Program-made: the position numbers and the translations under genes
Notes under the pieces: generated by a model
Seen by the model: only the letters and a program-made list of their open reading frames with translations
What the model was told of the DNA's origin: nothing
Databases searched by the model: none
Part shown: piece after piece, positions 46,360 through 56,917 of the stretch
How positions within the stretch are numbered: position 1 is the first letter of the stretch
How the letters are laid out: every line of letters begins with the position of its first letter
Source: Photobacterium jeanii
GTDB taxonomy: Bacteria > Pseudomonadota > Gammaproteobacteria > Enterobacterales > Vibrionaceae
NCBI RefSeq assembly: GCF_001650345.1
Contig: NZ_LVHF01000028.1
Coordinates: 1 to 64,000 of the forward strand
DNA: 64,000 nucleotides
Direction: 5' to 3'

Positions 46360-46585
46360 GTTTTCCGAGGTAGGCACTGACTAACACTGAACAGAAGATG
46401 ACTTGTCCAGAGGCTTCTTACCATTCAATGACGATTAGCCAGTGCCTGTAAACAGACGCACCATTTGCATAGCTGTGCACCGGTACCTTGTTAGGTGCTA
46501 GTACTAGCAATAACAAGGTAAAGGAAAGCGTGCAAATGCTTTTTCTCGGACTTTTAACCCAGCATAGCTGGGTTTTTTTGTTTTA
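46360..46585 (+). ncRNA. Candidate structured RNA in the fabB-pdxB gap
   Basis: The 470-bp gap 46262-46731 has no credible gene but several good stems: 46372-46384 with 46435-46447 (13 bp, one mismatch); 46462-46469 with 46531-46538 (8 bp); inside that, 46484-46493 with 46511-46520 (10 bp perfect), capped by TGCTAG/CTAGCA. It ends in a rho-independent terminator, AACCCAGC / GCTGGGTT (46556-46574) plus T run. No strong promoter is visible (a poor TTGTTA...TAATAC pair at 46315-46345). Could be a small RNA or a processed fabB 3' UTR. No known RNA family recognised. Confidence 0.45.
46556..46580 (+). terminator. Rho-independent terminator in the fabB-pdxB gap
   Basis: 8-bp stem AACCCAGC / GCTGGGTT with ATA loop, followed by T7 including the stem end, then GTTTT. 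It ends the candidate RNA and isolates pdxB. Confidence 0.85.
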
Positions 46586-46731
46586 TACCTGCTACACCCG
46601 CAAGTGAAACCCTCTATTAATACCAAGCTCAACTGAACATCATCTGAATCAATGTGTTCTCTTTGCTTAGTATCCGCTATGGAGGCGATAAGGTATTATA
46701 GGGCTTTCGGTTTATTGCTGATGGAGAATCA

Positions 46732-47919
46732 ATGAACATCCTTATCGATGAAAACATGCCTTATGCCCACCAACTCTTTAGCCAGCTTGGCAATGTGACG
46801 TTAAAACCCGGGCGAACGTTAACCAGTGACGATTTAATCGATATTGATGCTTTAATGATCCGCTCGGTGACTAAGGTTAATGCCTCTTTATTAGCGAAAG
46901 CGAATCGTCTTCAATTTGTTGGCACTGCAACTGCGGGTCACGACCATGTTGACCAAGCTTTATTGGCAGAGAAAGGGATCACATTCACCGCAGCACCGGG
47001 GTGTAACAAAGTTGGTGTTGCGGAGTATGTACTTAGTAGCTTGATGGTATTGGGACAGCAGCAAGGCTTTTCTATTTTAGACAAAACCATCGGCATTATT
47101 GGTGCGGGGAATGTCGGCACCTACTTAGCAGGCTGCTTAGATGCATTGGGCATTCGTTATTTGCTGAATGATCCGCTGAAACAAGCAGATGGTGATCCTC
47201 GTACTTTTCATTCCCTCGAACAAATCCGCCAGCAATGTGATGTGATCACCTTGCACACACCGTTAACCAAAGAAGGCGAATACCCGAGTCATCATTTGGT
47301 GGACGCCGAGTTTCTGGCTACGATGCAACCGAACGCCATTTTGATCAATGCCGCACGTGGTGCGGTAGTGGATAACCAAGCACTAAAAGCAGCCCTCCAA
47401 GCGCAGAGTCAAAGGCTAACTGCTGTACTGGATGTATTTGAGTTCGAGCCGCAAGTCGATTTAGAACTCTTACCTTTACTGGCTTTTGCCACCCCACATA
47501 TCGCAGGCTATGGTTTAGAGGGTAAAGCGCGTGGCACTACTATGGTCTATAACCGTTTTTGTGAGTTTTTAGCTCAGCAGCCATGCGAAAATAGCGAGAG
47601 TGATTTAACTCAAGTCAGTGCAGCGAGCTTGCTACCGCAAGCGCCAATTCCTTTTGTTACTTTGGCTAAGCAATGGGACGAAGCTGAGCTATTTACCTTG
47701 ATCCAACTTATCTACGATGTGCGCAAAGATGACGCGTTATTTCGCCGTACTATGGTGCAAACCCAAGGTGATAGCGCACAGATGGCAATGGCTTTTGACT
47801 TGATGCGGAAAAATTACTGGGATCGACGTGAATATAGTGCGATTACGGTAGCGGGAGAGACCAGTTTTGGGGTAGAGTCGCTGGCTAAATTAGGTTTTAC
47901 AATTGAGGTAACGCAATGA
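46732..47919 (+). CDS. pdxB: Erythronate-4-phosphate dehydrogenase
   Basis: 395 aa. D-2-hydroxyacid dehydrogenase fold with NAD motif [15 protein letters not shown] (about 121-135), the [12 protein letters not shown] segment and a C-terminal dimerisation domain special to PdxB. The N-terminus [16 protein letters not shown] is very like the E. coli protein. It oxidises 4-phosphoerythronate in pyridoxal phosphate synthesis. Its stop overlaps the asd ATG (ATGA). Confidence 0.95.
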   Translation: MNILIDENMPYAHQLFSQLGNVTLKPGRTLTSDDLIDIDALMIRSVTKVNASLLAKANRLQFVGTATAGHDHVDQALLAEKGITFTAAPGCNKVGVAEYVLSSLMVLGQQQGFSILDKTIGIIGAGNVGTYLAGCLDALGIRYLLNDPLKQADGDPRTFHSLEQIRQQCDVITLHTPLTKEGEYPSHHLVDAEFLATMQPNAILINAARGAVVDNQALKAALQAQSQRLTAVLDVFEFEPQVDLELLPLLAFATPHIAGYGLEGKARGTTMVYNRFCEFLAQQPCENSESDLTQVSAASLLPQAPIPFVTLAKQWDEAELFTLIQLIYDVRKDDALFRRTMVQTQGDSAQMAMAFDLMRKNYWDRREYSAITVAGETSFGVESLAKLGFTIEVTQ

Positions 47920-48929
47920 GTCAGGAATTTGATATTGCCGTACTCGGCGCAACTGGCGCTGTCGGTCAAGCAATGGTTGAAGTATTAGAGGAACGCAATT
48001 TTCCTGTTCGTAATCTGTACCTGCTTGCTTCTGAGCGTAGTGCAGGTGAAACCGTGCGCTTTAAGAATAAATCGGTACGCGTAACTAACGTTGCAGATTT
48101 CGACTGGTCACAAGTTCATATTGCGTTGTTCTCAGCAGGCGCTGAAGCCTCTCAGCACTGGGCACCGATTGCTGCTGATGAAGGCGTGATCGTGATCGAT
48201 AACACATCATGCTTCCGTTACGACTACGATGTACCGCTTGTGGTACCAGAAGTAAATCCAGACGCGATTGCTGAGTACCGTAACCGCAATATTATTGCTA
48301 ACCCTAACTGTTCAACGATTCAAATGTTGGTGGCATTGAAGCCGCTTCATGACGCATACGGTATTGAGCGCATTAACGTTGCGACTTACCAATCGGTATC
48401 AGGCTCGGGTAAAAAAGGTATTGATGAGTTAGCAGGTCAAACTGCGAAGCTACTTAACGGCCTTCCTGCGGAAAACAATGCTTACGACAAGCAAATTGCA
48501 TTTAACTGTTTGCCACAAATCGATCAGTTCATGGATAACGGCTACACCAAAGAAGAAATGAAGATGGTTTGGGAGACGCAAAAAATCTTTGCTGACGAGA
48601 CAATTCGTGTCAATCCAACTTGTGTGCGTGTACCTGTATTCTATGGCCACGCAGAAGCAGTGCATATTGAAACTCGTCAACCAGTGCATATTGATGAAGC
48701 GCTACAGCTATTAGAAAATGCAGAAGGTATTGAGTTGTTCCAAGGTAATGACTTCCCAACGCAAGTAACAGACGCACCTGGAAAAGACCATGTGATGGTT
48801 GCACGTGTACGTGAAGATATCAGCCACCCATGCGGTTTGAACCTATGGGTCGTGGCAGATAACGTACGTAAAGGCGCAGCAACGAATAGCGTACAAATTG
48901 CGGAACGTCTGATTGCAGACTACCTGTAA
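47916..48929 (+). CDS. asd: Aspartate-semialdehyde dehydrogenase
   Basis: 337 aa. [11 protein letters not shown] (about 9-19) binds [13 protein letters not shown] has the catalytic Cys132; [11 protein letters not shown] and the [15 protein letters not shown] segment with the His follow. In E. coli the same position, between pdxB and truA, is held by usg, a relative thought to lack activity; here the catalytic residues are intact, so this should be a working enzyme of the lysine/threonine/methionine pathway. Another asd copy elsewhere is possible. Confidence 0.9.
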   Translation: MSQEFDIAVLGATGAVGQAMVEVLEERNFPVRNLYLLASERSAGETVRFKNKSVRVTNVADFDWSQVHIALFSAGAEASQHWAPIAADEGVIVIDNTSCFRYDYDVPLVVPEVNPDAIAEYRNRNIIANPNCSTIQMLVALKPLHDAYGIERINVATYQSVSGSGKKGIDELAGQTAKLLNGLPAENNAYDKQIAFNCLPQIDQFMDNGYTKEEMKMVWETQKIFADETIRVNPTCVRVPVFYGHAEAVHIETRQPVHIDEALQLLENAEGIELFQGNDFPTQVTDAPGKDHVMVARVREDISHPCGLNLWVVADNVRKGAATNSVQIAERLIADYL

Positions 48930-48970
48930 TTAGCGAGCTAAGAAGCTTACTGGTTAAGTAGGTTGATTAG

Positions 48971-49037
48971 GCGAGGTGACGGTAATGTCTAGGTGGTAGT
49001 CACTGTGGTTGCCACTATGGTTAAAGTGTCACCTCGT
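48971..49037 (+). other. Imperfect long hairpin between asd and fimV
   Basis: CGAGGTGAC (48972-48980) pairs with GTCACCTCG (49028-49036); a smaller GTGG/CCAC stem lies inside. Downstream sequence is only moderately T-rich. Likely the asd terminator. Confidence 0.45.
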
Positions 49038-49210
49038 CTGCTTAAATTTTCCAGCAACGCCACATTTTTGACAACCGTGCTACAGTTTCAGCCGTGCTGT
49101 CCGATATAGTAATACCCTAACAACAGATCTGTTTGATAAGTGCAGTGTTGAAAGTTTTGACTGTATTTATCCAATTGATTTCGAGTTTCCGCCAGAGAGG
49201 ACTCCAGGCC

Positions 49211-52200
49211 GTGCCTGACGTATCTAACCTGATTAAACGTTTTATTCTTCCTGCATTCATTGCTACGACAGCGATTCATTTCTCCGCTCAGGCGAATACT
49301 GTCCGTATTATTGGTCCAGAGGAAGATCAGCCTTTACCACGTGTATCTGAGCGATACCGTGAAGCTTCTGCTGCCTCCGTTTCTCCAGATGTAGGAAGTA
49401 GCTACCAGTATGGTCCAACGCGCTCAAACGAAACCTTATGGGGGATCGCTTCCGCATATCGACCATCAAGCTCAGTTTCTGTTTATCAAGTGATTGGTGC
49501 TATTTATCGTGCCAATCCAAACGCGTTTGAAAATAGCAATATTCATGGTTTGATCCCAGGTAGCCGTTTAAATATGCCGACCCTGACGCAAATTCGCCGT
49601 GAAAACACCGATGCGGTGAAATTGCGTCTAGAGCAAGATCAACGTTCTCGTCCAGCACCAGCGACTCGTACCGCGTCAGCAAACCGTAATACTCAGCCTG
49701 CTGCGAATGCATCTTCGCGCTCGACTAGCACGCGTCCGACAAATACGAATGCAGCTACTAATACGCAAGCTTCACGTTCGACTCCTCCGGCACAAACTCG
49801 TACCGCATCTGTTGCGCCTGCGTCAACAACCGCACCAGCAGCAGTCGAAGCGGCAACTGTTGAATCGGCAACTGTAGAGGCAAGATCATCAACACAAGTT
49901 GCAGAATCTGAAACCGCGTTGATCCCAGCCAAGCCTGAAAAAATGGCGGGTCAGTTACAAGAGCAGCTAGATGCATCCGATGTCCAAATTACTAAGCTCT
50001 TAGAAAGTAACCACTTACTGCGTGTTCGCCTGTCAGAAATGCAGCACGAAGTCGCCGCATTGCGTGATCAACAATCAGACGATGAAGTCTTACGAGATGA
50101 AATAAAAGATTTTCTTGCCCAGCAAAAAGCGATTGTAGTGCAGCCTGAAGTGAAAGAACCTTCGATGCTGGACTCTTTAGCGGCAAATCCGTGGGCATTA
50201 GCGGCAGCCGCATTTATTCCTGGTGCTTTGATTGCCGGTGTCGTGTCTTATTTACTGTTTGGTCGTCGTAAAGAAGAAAAGGGCGATGAAGCGAAGTCGC
50301 TTGAAGGTCCTGAAACGACTGAACCTGCAATGATCCCGCCAGCAGACCCAATGTTGGCAGCGGCTGATGCTGCAAGTGATGACAGTGATTTAGCCTTGAG
50401 TGATGGCGATGATATCGATGATCTGTTTGCTCAAGATGATGCCTTGTTTGATTCGCCAGAAGACAGTCTTTACAGCCCAGACCTAAAAGAAGATGACGAT
50501 ACTCTAGATTTGGGTAGCGATGACTTTGATATCGATACGTCAATCGGTGCGGCGAGCAGTATTTCCGTGACTGGTGATGATAAAGCGCTAGGTCTGGAAG
50601 ATATGGAGCGTGCGCTTGATGAGATGGATCAGTCTTCTGAACTGAGCTCAGATGAAGCGCTAGCGGCGATGTGGGAGCAGTCGTTACAAGACGGTAGCGA
50701 TGAGCAACCTAATTTTGATCTCTCTGCCGAAGATGATAGCGAGAGCAATGAAGCGCTGGAAAACGGTATGCTTGATCAATCGCTGTTGGATGATTTGCTG
50801 GCAGAAGTTGAGCAAGAAGACAGTGCATCAAGTGTGGTTGAAGATAGCGCGTCCGATAACAGTAATGATGTTGTTGCTCAAGATGAGTTAGATGCACTAT
50901 TTGCTAACTTTGATTCGCCAGAACAAGCGGTTAGCGATGAAATTGCTGAACAAGCGGCGATTGATGAAGCATTGGCACAAGCAAGTGCAATGGCAGATCC
51001 TGAAGCGGGTTTGCTTGCAGGTGACAGCACCGCTGGAGAAAAAGCGCAAGAGGCAAAAGCAGAGGCGGTTTTTAGCTCTGCTGATACAGCGGCAGACGTA
51101 GCGCTGCCAGATGATGTGTTCTCTGAGGTAGACGATGATGCTCTGTTAGATGAGACACTGCTTGACGAAACGCTTCTTGACGAAACAAGCACCGCGCTCC
51201 TCGATGAACTGATGGATGACGATGATCTTGGCTTAGATAACGAGTCGAATATCGAGATCTCGGAAGACAGCACGGCTTTGCTTGATGAATTGCTTAATGA
51301 AGACGAGCAAGAGTCATCGTTATTTAATAGCGACATTGAAATTGATGAAAACAGCACTGCGCTGCTCGATGAGTTAGTTGGTGACGATGAAGATGACGAG
51401 TTAGATCCTGAGCTTGGTAGTCTGGTTAATGATTTTGATGACATTGAAAGCAATGACGTCAACATTGATGAATTGGTGATCGATGAAAACAGTACCGAGT
51501 TACTCGATGAACTGCTAGGTGATGAGCTTGATTCCTCAACTTCATTGCCAGGCTTCGATGACCAAGACTTATTTGACTCACCAGTTGAGCAGACTGAAGC
51601 TGAAGCGCAGCCTTTGCAAGATCAGTCGATCGCAGGGGATCAAACTGTCGATAATAGTGATATCGACGATTTGTTGGCACAAATGGCTGAACCTGAATTT
51701 GCGCCTGTAGCAGAAGATCAAAGTGAACCATCGGTAGAGTCACAGGCAGAGCCAGAACCAGCGCCCGAATCGCAATTTCAGCAGCCATCTCAACTAACTC
51801 ATATTGATGAGCAAGAGCCTGCGGTTGAATCTGCCACCGAGCTAGATGTACTCGAGTCGAGCGAGCTTAATGATACCCTGCAACAGCTGGAGTCTGAGCT
51901 TGCGCCAATCGATTCAGAGTTACCAGATGCGAGTGAAGAGCAATCTGAAGAGGCCGTTGCTGAGCAGCTTGAAGGCGAATTGACGGCGCTAGATACTGAA
52001 GCGTTGTTAGCTGATGATATGCTCGATACTAACGTAGCTGAAGATAGTACGTTTGAAGTTCATGAACCGCTAGCGGATGAGGAGCGAAATGCGTTCCTTG
52101 ATGCTTTCGCTGATAACCCGATTGACTCGCTTGACACTTCATTGGCTTCTAATGCGTCTTCGCCAGTGCTCGACACTGAGCTAGATCCTGAATTCGAGCC

Positions 52201-54652
52201 CGTCGCTGGGGCTGATTCTGTTGATGTTGCGGCAGAAGACAATGAAGATGCCGACTTTGCACCTGAATCAACAGTATTTAATGACATTTTAAATGATGCT
52301 CTAGCTACTGACAGTAATGATACGGCTCCTCAAGCTGATGAGCTGTTTGAAGCAAACTTAGAGCCAGATCCTAGTGCAGATGTTAATTCAAGTGATGAGC
52401 CTGAGTTTTCAGCAGAGGATTTATTTAAACATCAAGATAAAGAACTTGAACCTGAGTTAGCGGTTGATGATCTTGATGCGCTGTTTGCTGAAACATCTTC
52501 ACCTGAGTCGACATTAGCGCCAAGCGATGAAGATGCGTTATTAGCTGAAGTTGAAGAACTGTTTAATGAGCACGGTGCTGATGCAGGCGATGATACTCTG
52601 CCACAAACCGATGAAGCTGTGTCTACAGAGCATGATGTTCAAGCTGCGAATGACACCGCGGAAGAAGTTGAGTTAACTGCCGAAGCTGAAGTTGCTGAAC
52701 AGCAACAACCAGCGCTAGAGCAGGATACACATAGCCAGGGTGGTCAAGACCTTAGCCAAGCTGATTTAGAGCAATACACGCAGCAAGGTTTCCCTGTTGG
52801 TCGTAGTGTTGATGAATGGCTGGAAGAGATGGAGCATGAAGATGCTCAAGCTGAGCATGACTCGAGTGACACTTCTTTAAATGAGAATGCTTTAAGTGAT
52901 ATAGAAGCCGCCGAGGCCGTTGTTCCTGAACACACTACTTCTGAGCAAAGTGCTTCTGAATACAGTGTTCCTGACACGACAGTATCTGAGCCGTCTCAAA
53001 CTGAATTAGCACCAGAATCTACAGAATTAGCGCCTCAAGGTGAATCTGAACCCGTACTCGATCTTGCGGACTTCCCTGAATTTACAGAGGAAGATGCGTT
53101 TAATGATTTAGAGGCGTTGGATGAAGAAGATGCATCAGCCAGTGATGACAAGGTTGAGCCACAATCACATCAAGCAGACAGCTTCATTAGTGATAATGAT
53201 TTGCCTGAGTTTGATGAAGAGTCGGCATGGTCAGACCCAGAAGCTGGGCCACTAGAGCCAGAGGTTGAGGTCGAGCAAGACGATCCGGCAATGCTGGATA
53301 ATGTCGTCAAACAATTACAACAGGCAGCAGAAGCGGCTCAAGGTTCGCATCACTCTCATGATGCAGAGTCAGTTGCTCATGAGCTAGCACCTGAACCTAG
53401 CTTACAATCTGAGCCGCAAGTTGAAGAACATGCCGATCTGCAACATAAAGAAGCTAGCTCTCTGTCTCATGAAAAGACAAATGAGAGTGAGGCTGAATTT
53501 GCTGCCGATGAGCCAACGGCATTCGATGTCGCGAAAGCGGATAAAGGTTTCGAGTTTGAAACGATAGACCCTGCAAGTTTGCCTGAGTTTAGCGAAGATG
53601 AAGCGCTGCAAGCGTCATTCGATGAGCAACATGAGCTTGAGCAGTATGATATCGAACAGGGTATTGCTCCTGAACTTGAATCTGAGCTAAAACAAGAATC
53701 AGAACCTGAGTTTGATAACCAAGCGTCAAACCAAGTTGAAACAGCATCGCCAGTGGAAACTGATAGCAATGTCGTACCAACATCACCACAGCCTGTACCG
53801 ACAATGGAGCAAGCTTTGGTGGACAGTGCTGGTCTCGATATGGACGCTTTGCTAACTGATCCTGATAGCTTAATGTTGGATCAGCCTGTTGCTGGAGATG
53901 CTCAACCTGAGGTTGAATCTGAGATCGATTTATCGGCTTTTGATCCTCAAGTGGATGAGCAAGTAGCGCAAAATCAGCTTGATAATACGATTCCAATTGG
54001 CATCGATGATATCGAGAGTCAAGAGCGCGATCAGTTACTGTTTAACGAAGAGCCTGTGCTTGATGATGATGCATTCGACGTACCGGATGACGAAGCCGAA
54101 GTGTGGGCAACGGCATCTGAAGAGCCTTCATTAGCAAGCGAAGATTGGTCTGAACAGCCGCAAATGCAGGTGGAAGAAGTTGATCGCTTTGATGCTAATA
54201 GTTTGCTCGATGATCTTGATGATGATGCTGTTGAAGCACAATCAAACAGCGAGCAAATTGATGAGCCTTCACTGCTAGCTGATGAAGAGGTTGAGCTATA
54301 CCCTGAAGCAGATAGCGAGCTACTTGAAGAGCAAGACAGTGTCGCTGCTAAACCTTACATCAGTATTGATGAGCTATTAAAAGAGTCAGAGCTTGAGCAT
54401 CAAGAGATGGACATCGATAGTGAGCCACTGAACCTTGAAGTCGGTTTGGATGAGTTCCCTGATATTCTTTCTGATGTGCCAGCCTATGATGTAGATAGCC
54501 AAGGTGAGTATGCGAGTAAGCTTGATTTAGCCAAAGCCTACCTTGAGATGAACGATAGTGAAGGCGCTGCTGATTTGCTGCAAGATATCGCTCAAAATGG
54601 TGACGCGCAGAGTGCTGATGAAGCTAAAGCTTTGCTCGCCAAGGTACGCTAA
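49211..54652 (+). CDS. fimV: FimV/HubP polar landmark protein
   Basis: 1813 aa from GTG 49211 (GAGAGG 10 bp upstream); the frame is open to a TTG at 49133, but the signal peptide starts after 49211 (NLIKRFILPAF...AQA). LysM-like periplasmic domain about 69-120 (NETLWGIASAYRP, PGSRLNMPT), an Ala/Thr/Pro-rich linker, a coiled coil (about 243-300), one TM segment (about 325-348) and a huge acidic cytoplasmic tail with repeated ENSTALLDELL-type units. The last ~45 residues (LDLAKAYLEMNDSEGAADLL) are the conserved FimV C-terminal motif. In V. cholerae HubP anchors ParA-type ATPases for chromosome, flagellum and chemotaxis polarity. Position between asd and truA is that of fimV in pseudomonads. Confidence 0.92.
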   Translation: MPDVSNLIKRFILPAFIATTAIHFSAQANTVRIIGPEEDQPLPRVSERYREASAASVSPDVGSSYQYGPTRSNETLWGIASAYRPSSSVSVYQVIGAIYRANPNAFENSNIHGLIPGSRLNMPTLTQIRRENTDAVKLRLEQDQRSRPAPATRTASANRNTQPAANASSRSTSTRPTNTNAATNTQASRSTPPAQTRTASVAPASTTAPAAVEAATVESATVEARSSTQVAESETALIPAKPEKMAGQLQEQLDASDVQITKLLESNHLLRVRLSEMQHEVAALRDQQSDDEVLRDEIKDFLAQQKAIVVQPEVKEPSMLDSLAANPWALAAAAFIPGALIAGVVSYLLFGRRKEEKGDEAKSLEGPETTEPAMIPPADPMLAAADAASDDSDLALSDGDDIDDLFAQDDALFDSPEDSLYSPDLKEDDDTLDLGSDDFDIDTSIGAASSISVTGDDKALGLEDMERALDEMDQSSELSSDEALAAMWEQSLQDGSDEQPNFDLSAEDDSESNEALENGMLDQSLLDDLLAEVEQEDSASSVVEDSASDNSNDVVAQDELDALFANFDSPEQAVSDEIAEQAAIDEALAQASAMADPEAGLLAGDSTAGEKAQEAKAEAVFSSADTAADVALPDDVFSEVDDDALLDETLLDETLLDETSTALLDELMDDDDLGLDNESNIEISEDSTALLDELLNEDEQESSLFNSDIEIDENSTALLDELVGDDEDDELDPELGSLVNDFDDIESNDVNIDELVIDENSTELLDELLGDELDSSTSLPGFDDQDLFDSPVEQTEAEAQPLQDQSIAGDQTVDNSDIDDLLAQMAEPEFAPVAEDQSEPSVESQAEPEPAPESQFQQPSQLTHIDEQEPAVESATELDVLESSELNDTLQQLESELAPIDSELPDASEEQSEEAVAEQLEGELTALDTEALLADDMLDTNVAEDSTFEVHEPLADEERNAFLDAFADNPIDSLDTSLASNASSPVLDTELDPEFEPVAGADSVDVAAEDNEDADFAPESTVFNDILNDALATDSNDTAPQADELFEANLEPDPSADVNSSDEPEFSAEDLFKHQDKELEPELAVDDLDALFAETSSPESTLAPSDEDALLAEVEELFNEHGADAGDDTLPQTDEAVSTEHDVQAANDTAEEVELTAEAEVAEQQQPALEQDTHSQGGQDLSQADLEQYTQQGFPVGRSVDEWLEEMEHEDAQAEHDSSDTSLNENALSDIEAAEAVVPEHTTSEQSASEYSVPDTTVSEPSQTELAPESTELAPQGESEPVLDLADFPEFTEEDAFNDLEALDEEDASASDDKVEPQSHQADSFISDNDLPEFDEESAWSDPEAGPLEPEVEVEQDDPAMLDNVVKQLQQAAEAAQGSHHSHDAESVAHELAPEPSLQSEPQVEEHADLQHKEASSLSHEKTNESEAEFAADEPTAFDVAKADKGFEFETIDPASLPEFSEDEALQASFDEQHELEQYDIEQGIAPELESELKQESEPEFDNQASNQVETASPVETDSNVVPTSPQPVPTMEQALVDSAGLDMDALLTDPDSLMLDQPVAGDAQPEVESEIDLSAFDPQVDEQVAQNQLDNTIPIGIDDIESQERDQLLFNEEPVLDDDAFDVPDDEAEVWATASEEPSLASEDWSEQPQMQVEEVDRFDANSLLDDLDDDAVEAQSNSEQIDEPSLLADEEVELYPEADSELLEEQDSVAAKPYISIDELLKESELEHQEMDIDSEPLNLEVGLDEFPDILSDVPAYDVDSQGEYASKLDLAKAYLEMNDSEGAADLLQDIAQNGDAQSADEAKALLAKVR
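51142..51186 (+). repeat. Three tandem 15-bp repeats inside fimV/hubP
   Basis: Encodes LLDET three times in succession. It precedes four spaced copies of a (D/E)(N/D/T)ST(A/E)LLDEL unit between 51182 and 51515, part of the acidic repeat region of the cytoplasmic tail. Confidence 0.8.
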
Positions 54653-54688
54653 ACCATTGAGTGCCATTTAAGGCAACGGATTTAACGT

Positions 54689-54720
54689 AAAGCGTAGACT
54701 ATTTAGTCTGCGCTTTTTTA
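54689..54720 (+). terminator. Terminator after fimV
   Basis: AAAGCG and AGACTA (54689-54701) pair with TAGTCT and CGCTTT (54704-54716) around a T-G wobble; T run follows. Confidence 0.85.
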
Positions 54721-54798
54721 TTGAGGCTGCATTATTGCTATAATCCTCAACAATTTTTCATTCTAGGCTGAGAAGCCTTGGTTAAGACGAAGTAAATT

Positions 54799-55584
54799 AT
54801 GCGAATAGCTTTAGGTATCGAATACGACGGTGCAAAATATCGTGGCTGGCAACGCCAACAAGATGTGATCAGTGTTCAGGGCGAATTAGAAAAGGCCTTG
54901 TCGAAGATTGCTAATCAACCTGTTGAAGTATTTTGTGCAGGGCGAACGGATGCAGGCGTTCACGGTACTGGTCAGGTCGTTCACTTTGATGCGGACTGTG
55001 ATCGCCCATTAAAAGCGTGGGCGATGGGGGTGAATACCCACTTACCTAAAGACATCGCTGTTCGTTGGTCAAAAGAAGTATCTGAAGATTTTCACGCTCG
55101 TTTTTCAGCAACGGCACGTCGTTACCGCTATGTTATTTGTAATACGGCACTGCGCCCTGCGATTTTGTCTCATGGTGTGAGTCATTATCACGGTGATTTA
55201 GATGAGAAGCTAATGCACGAAGCAGGTCAGTACCTGTTAGGTGAGAACGACTTTACCTCGTTCCGTGCGACTTACTGTCAAGCGAATTCACCGTGGCGCT
55301 GCCTGCACCACTTGAAGGTGACACGTCATGGTCAATACGTGATCATCGATATTAAAGCGAATGCGTTCTTACACCACATGGTACGCAATATTACTGGTAG
55401 CTTGATTAAAGTGGGTCGCGGTGAAGAAAAGCCTGAGTGGATGGGCTGGTTACTTGAGCAAAAAGATCGCAGCATCGCAGGTGCAACAGCTAAGCCGGGC
55501 GGTTTGTATTTGATCGAAGTGGATTACCCAGAAGAGTTCGGCATCCCTAAAGTGCCAGCAGGTCCGTTGTTCATTACAGACTAA
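54799..55584 (+). CDS. truA: tRNA pseudouridine(38-40) synthase
   Basis: 261 aa (E. coli 270). The catalytic Asp51 is in [33 protein letters not shown] and the [15 protein letters not shown] segment are family signatures. It makes pseudouridine at positions 38-40 of many tRNA anticodon arms. Stand-alone gene with short T-tailed hairpins downstream. Same neighbourhood as in E. coli (usg-truA-accD). Confidence 0.96.
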   Translation: MRIALGIEYDGAKYRGWQRQQDVISVQGELEKALSKIANQPVEVFCAGRTDAGVHGTGQVVHFDADCDRPLKAWAMGVNTHLPKDIAVRWSKEVSEDFHARFSATARRYRYVICNTALRPAILSHGVSHYHGDLDEKLMHEAGQYLLGENDFTSFRATYCQANSPWRCLHHLKVTRHGQYVIIDIKANAFLHHMVRNITGSLIKVGRGEEKPEWMGWLLEQKDRSIAGATAKPGGLYLIEVDYPEEFGIPKVPAGPLFITD

Positions 55585-55619
55585 GAGATGGCAGCTGAAA
55601 CGAAATCTAGTCGGTTAAT

Positions 55620-55678
55620 TGCTGATTAAGTCAGCATTTTTAGCAATGTAGTGTGTCCGAGGGCATATTACATTGCTA
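55620..55678 (+). other. Two hairpins after truA
   Basis: TGCTGA / TCAGCA (55620-55625 with 55631-55636) followed by T5 is a plausible terminator. Next to it TAGCAATGTA (55641-55650) pairs perfectly over 10 bp with 55669-55678, loop 18 nt, and is unexplained. The rest of 55679-55850 holds no gene; the accD promoter must be there. Confidence 0.6.
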
Positions 55679-55850
55679 TATTGGCTTCCATCCCACAAGG
55701 TACAACCAGTTTTTTATCTACAGATTGGCAACTTTGTGCTTTAATTCCACTCTTATAAACCTGAGCTCGCTGCGTTAGCTTAGGGATAACTAACGAATTT
55801 GTTTCCTTCGCACCTATTGAGCGAGGGAATTTTAAGATAAAAGGTCATTC

Positions 55851-56774
55851 ATGAGCTGGCTTGAAAAGATCCTAACGAAGAGCAACATTGTTTCTTCTCG
55901 CAAAGCGTCTATCCCTGAAGGTGTATGGACCAAGTGTACTTCTTGCGAACAAGTGCTTTATCACGCTGATCTAGAGGCTAACCTAGAAGTGTGTCCAAAA
56001 TGTGATCATCACATGCGTATGAAGGCACGCCGCCGTCTAGAAACTTTCCTTGATAAAGACAATCAAGTGGAACTTGCGGCAGAGATGGAACCACAAGATA
56101 AACTGAAGTTCCGTGACTCGAAAAAATACAAAGATCGTATCTCTGCGGCTCAAAAGAACAGTGGCGAAAAAGACGCCCTCGTTGTGATGCAGGGTACGCT
56201 ACTGAACCAACCGGTTGTTGCGTGTGCGTTTGAATTCTCATTCATGGGCGGCTCTATGGGCTCGGTTGTGGGTGCGAAGTTCGTTAAAGCTGTTGAAGCG
56301 GCAATGGAAAACAACTGCGCGCTCATTTGTTTCTCGGCAAGTGGCGGTGCTCGTATGCAAGAAGCCCTAATGTCGCTGATGCAAATGGCGAAAACCAGTG
56401 CGGCGCTTGAGCGTATGTCTGCGAAAGGCCTACCTTTCATTTCAGTACTGACTGACCCAACAATGGGTGGTGTATCGGCAAGTCTTGCGATGTTGGGTGA
56501 TATCAACATCGGTGAGCCAAAAGCACTGATTGGTTTTGCAGGTCAGCGTGTTATTGAGCAAACCGTACGTGAGAAGCTACCAGAAGGCTTCCAACGTAGT
56601 GAATTCTTGCTTGAGCATGGTGCGATTGACATGATTGTTGATCGTCGTGAAATGAGCCAGCGTATTGGTGGCTTGATTGCTAAGCTAACTGCGCAACCTT
56701 CTCCGCTAGTGGTATCTGTAGATAGCGCGCCGGAAGTGAAAGAAGAAGAGCCAAGCAACGAGCAAGACGCATAA
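55851..56774 (+). CDS. accD: Acetyl-CoA carboxylase carboxyltransferase subunit beta
   Basis: 307 aa. N-terminal zinc ribbon with Cys29, Cys32, Cys48 and Cys51 (CTSC...CPKC), then the carboxyltransferase crotonase-like core ([32 protein letters not shown]). With AccA it transfers the carboxyl from biotin to acetyl-CoA to make malonyl-CoA. The C-terminal ~25 residues are an acidic extension of no known use. A strong terminator follows. Confidence 0.96.
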   Translation: MSWLEKILTKSNIVSSRKASIPEGVWTKCTSCEQVLYHADLEANLEVCPKCDHHMRMKARRRLETFLDKDNQVELAAEMEPQDKLKFRDSKKYKDRISAAQKNSGEKDALVVMQGTLLNQPVVACAFEFSFMGGSMGSVVGAKFVKAVEAAMENNCALICFSASGGARMQEALMSLMQMAKTSAALERMSAKGLPFISVLTDPTMGGVSASLAMLGDINIGEPKALIGFAGQRVIEQTVREKLPEGFQRSEFLLEHGAIDMIVDRREMSQRIGGLIAKLTAQPSPLVVSVDSAPEVKEEEPSNEQDA

Positions 56775-56814
56775 TTTAGCAACAGATTAGTGTGTCGCTT
56801 ATAGCGATATTATG

Positions 56815-56853
56815 AACGCCGATGAAAGTGATTTTCATCGGCGTTTTTGTTTT
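56815..56853 (+). terminator. Terminator after accD
   Basis: 13-bp perfect stem (56815-56827 with 56833-56845) with a 5-nt loop and a T-rich tail. Confidence 0.92.
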
Positions 56854-56917
56854 TTTAGATTCCAGCAGTTTGGTATAGTGCATACCAACAAGTAAGTGAT
56901 TAAGCGAATAATTTTTA

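Noticed and set aside
50878..51465. 195-residue minus-strand Ser-rich frame inside fimV, and similar ones at 53467-53996
   Set aside because: The acidic Asp/Glu/Ala codons of fimV read backwards give Ser/Leu-rich open frames; no signal, domain or ribosome site.
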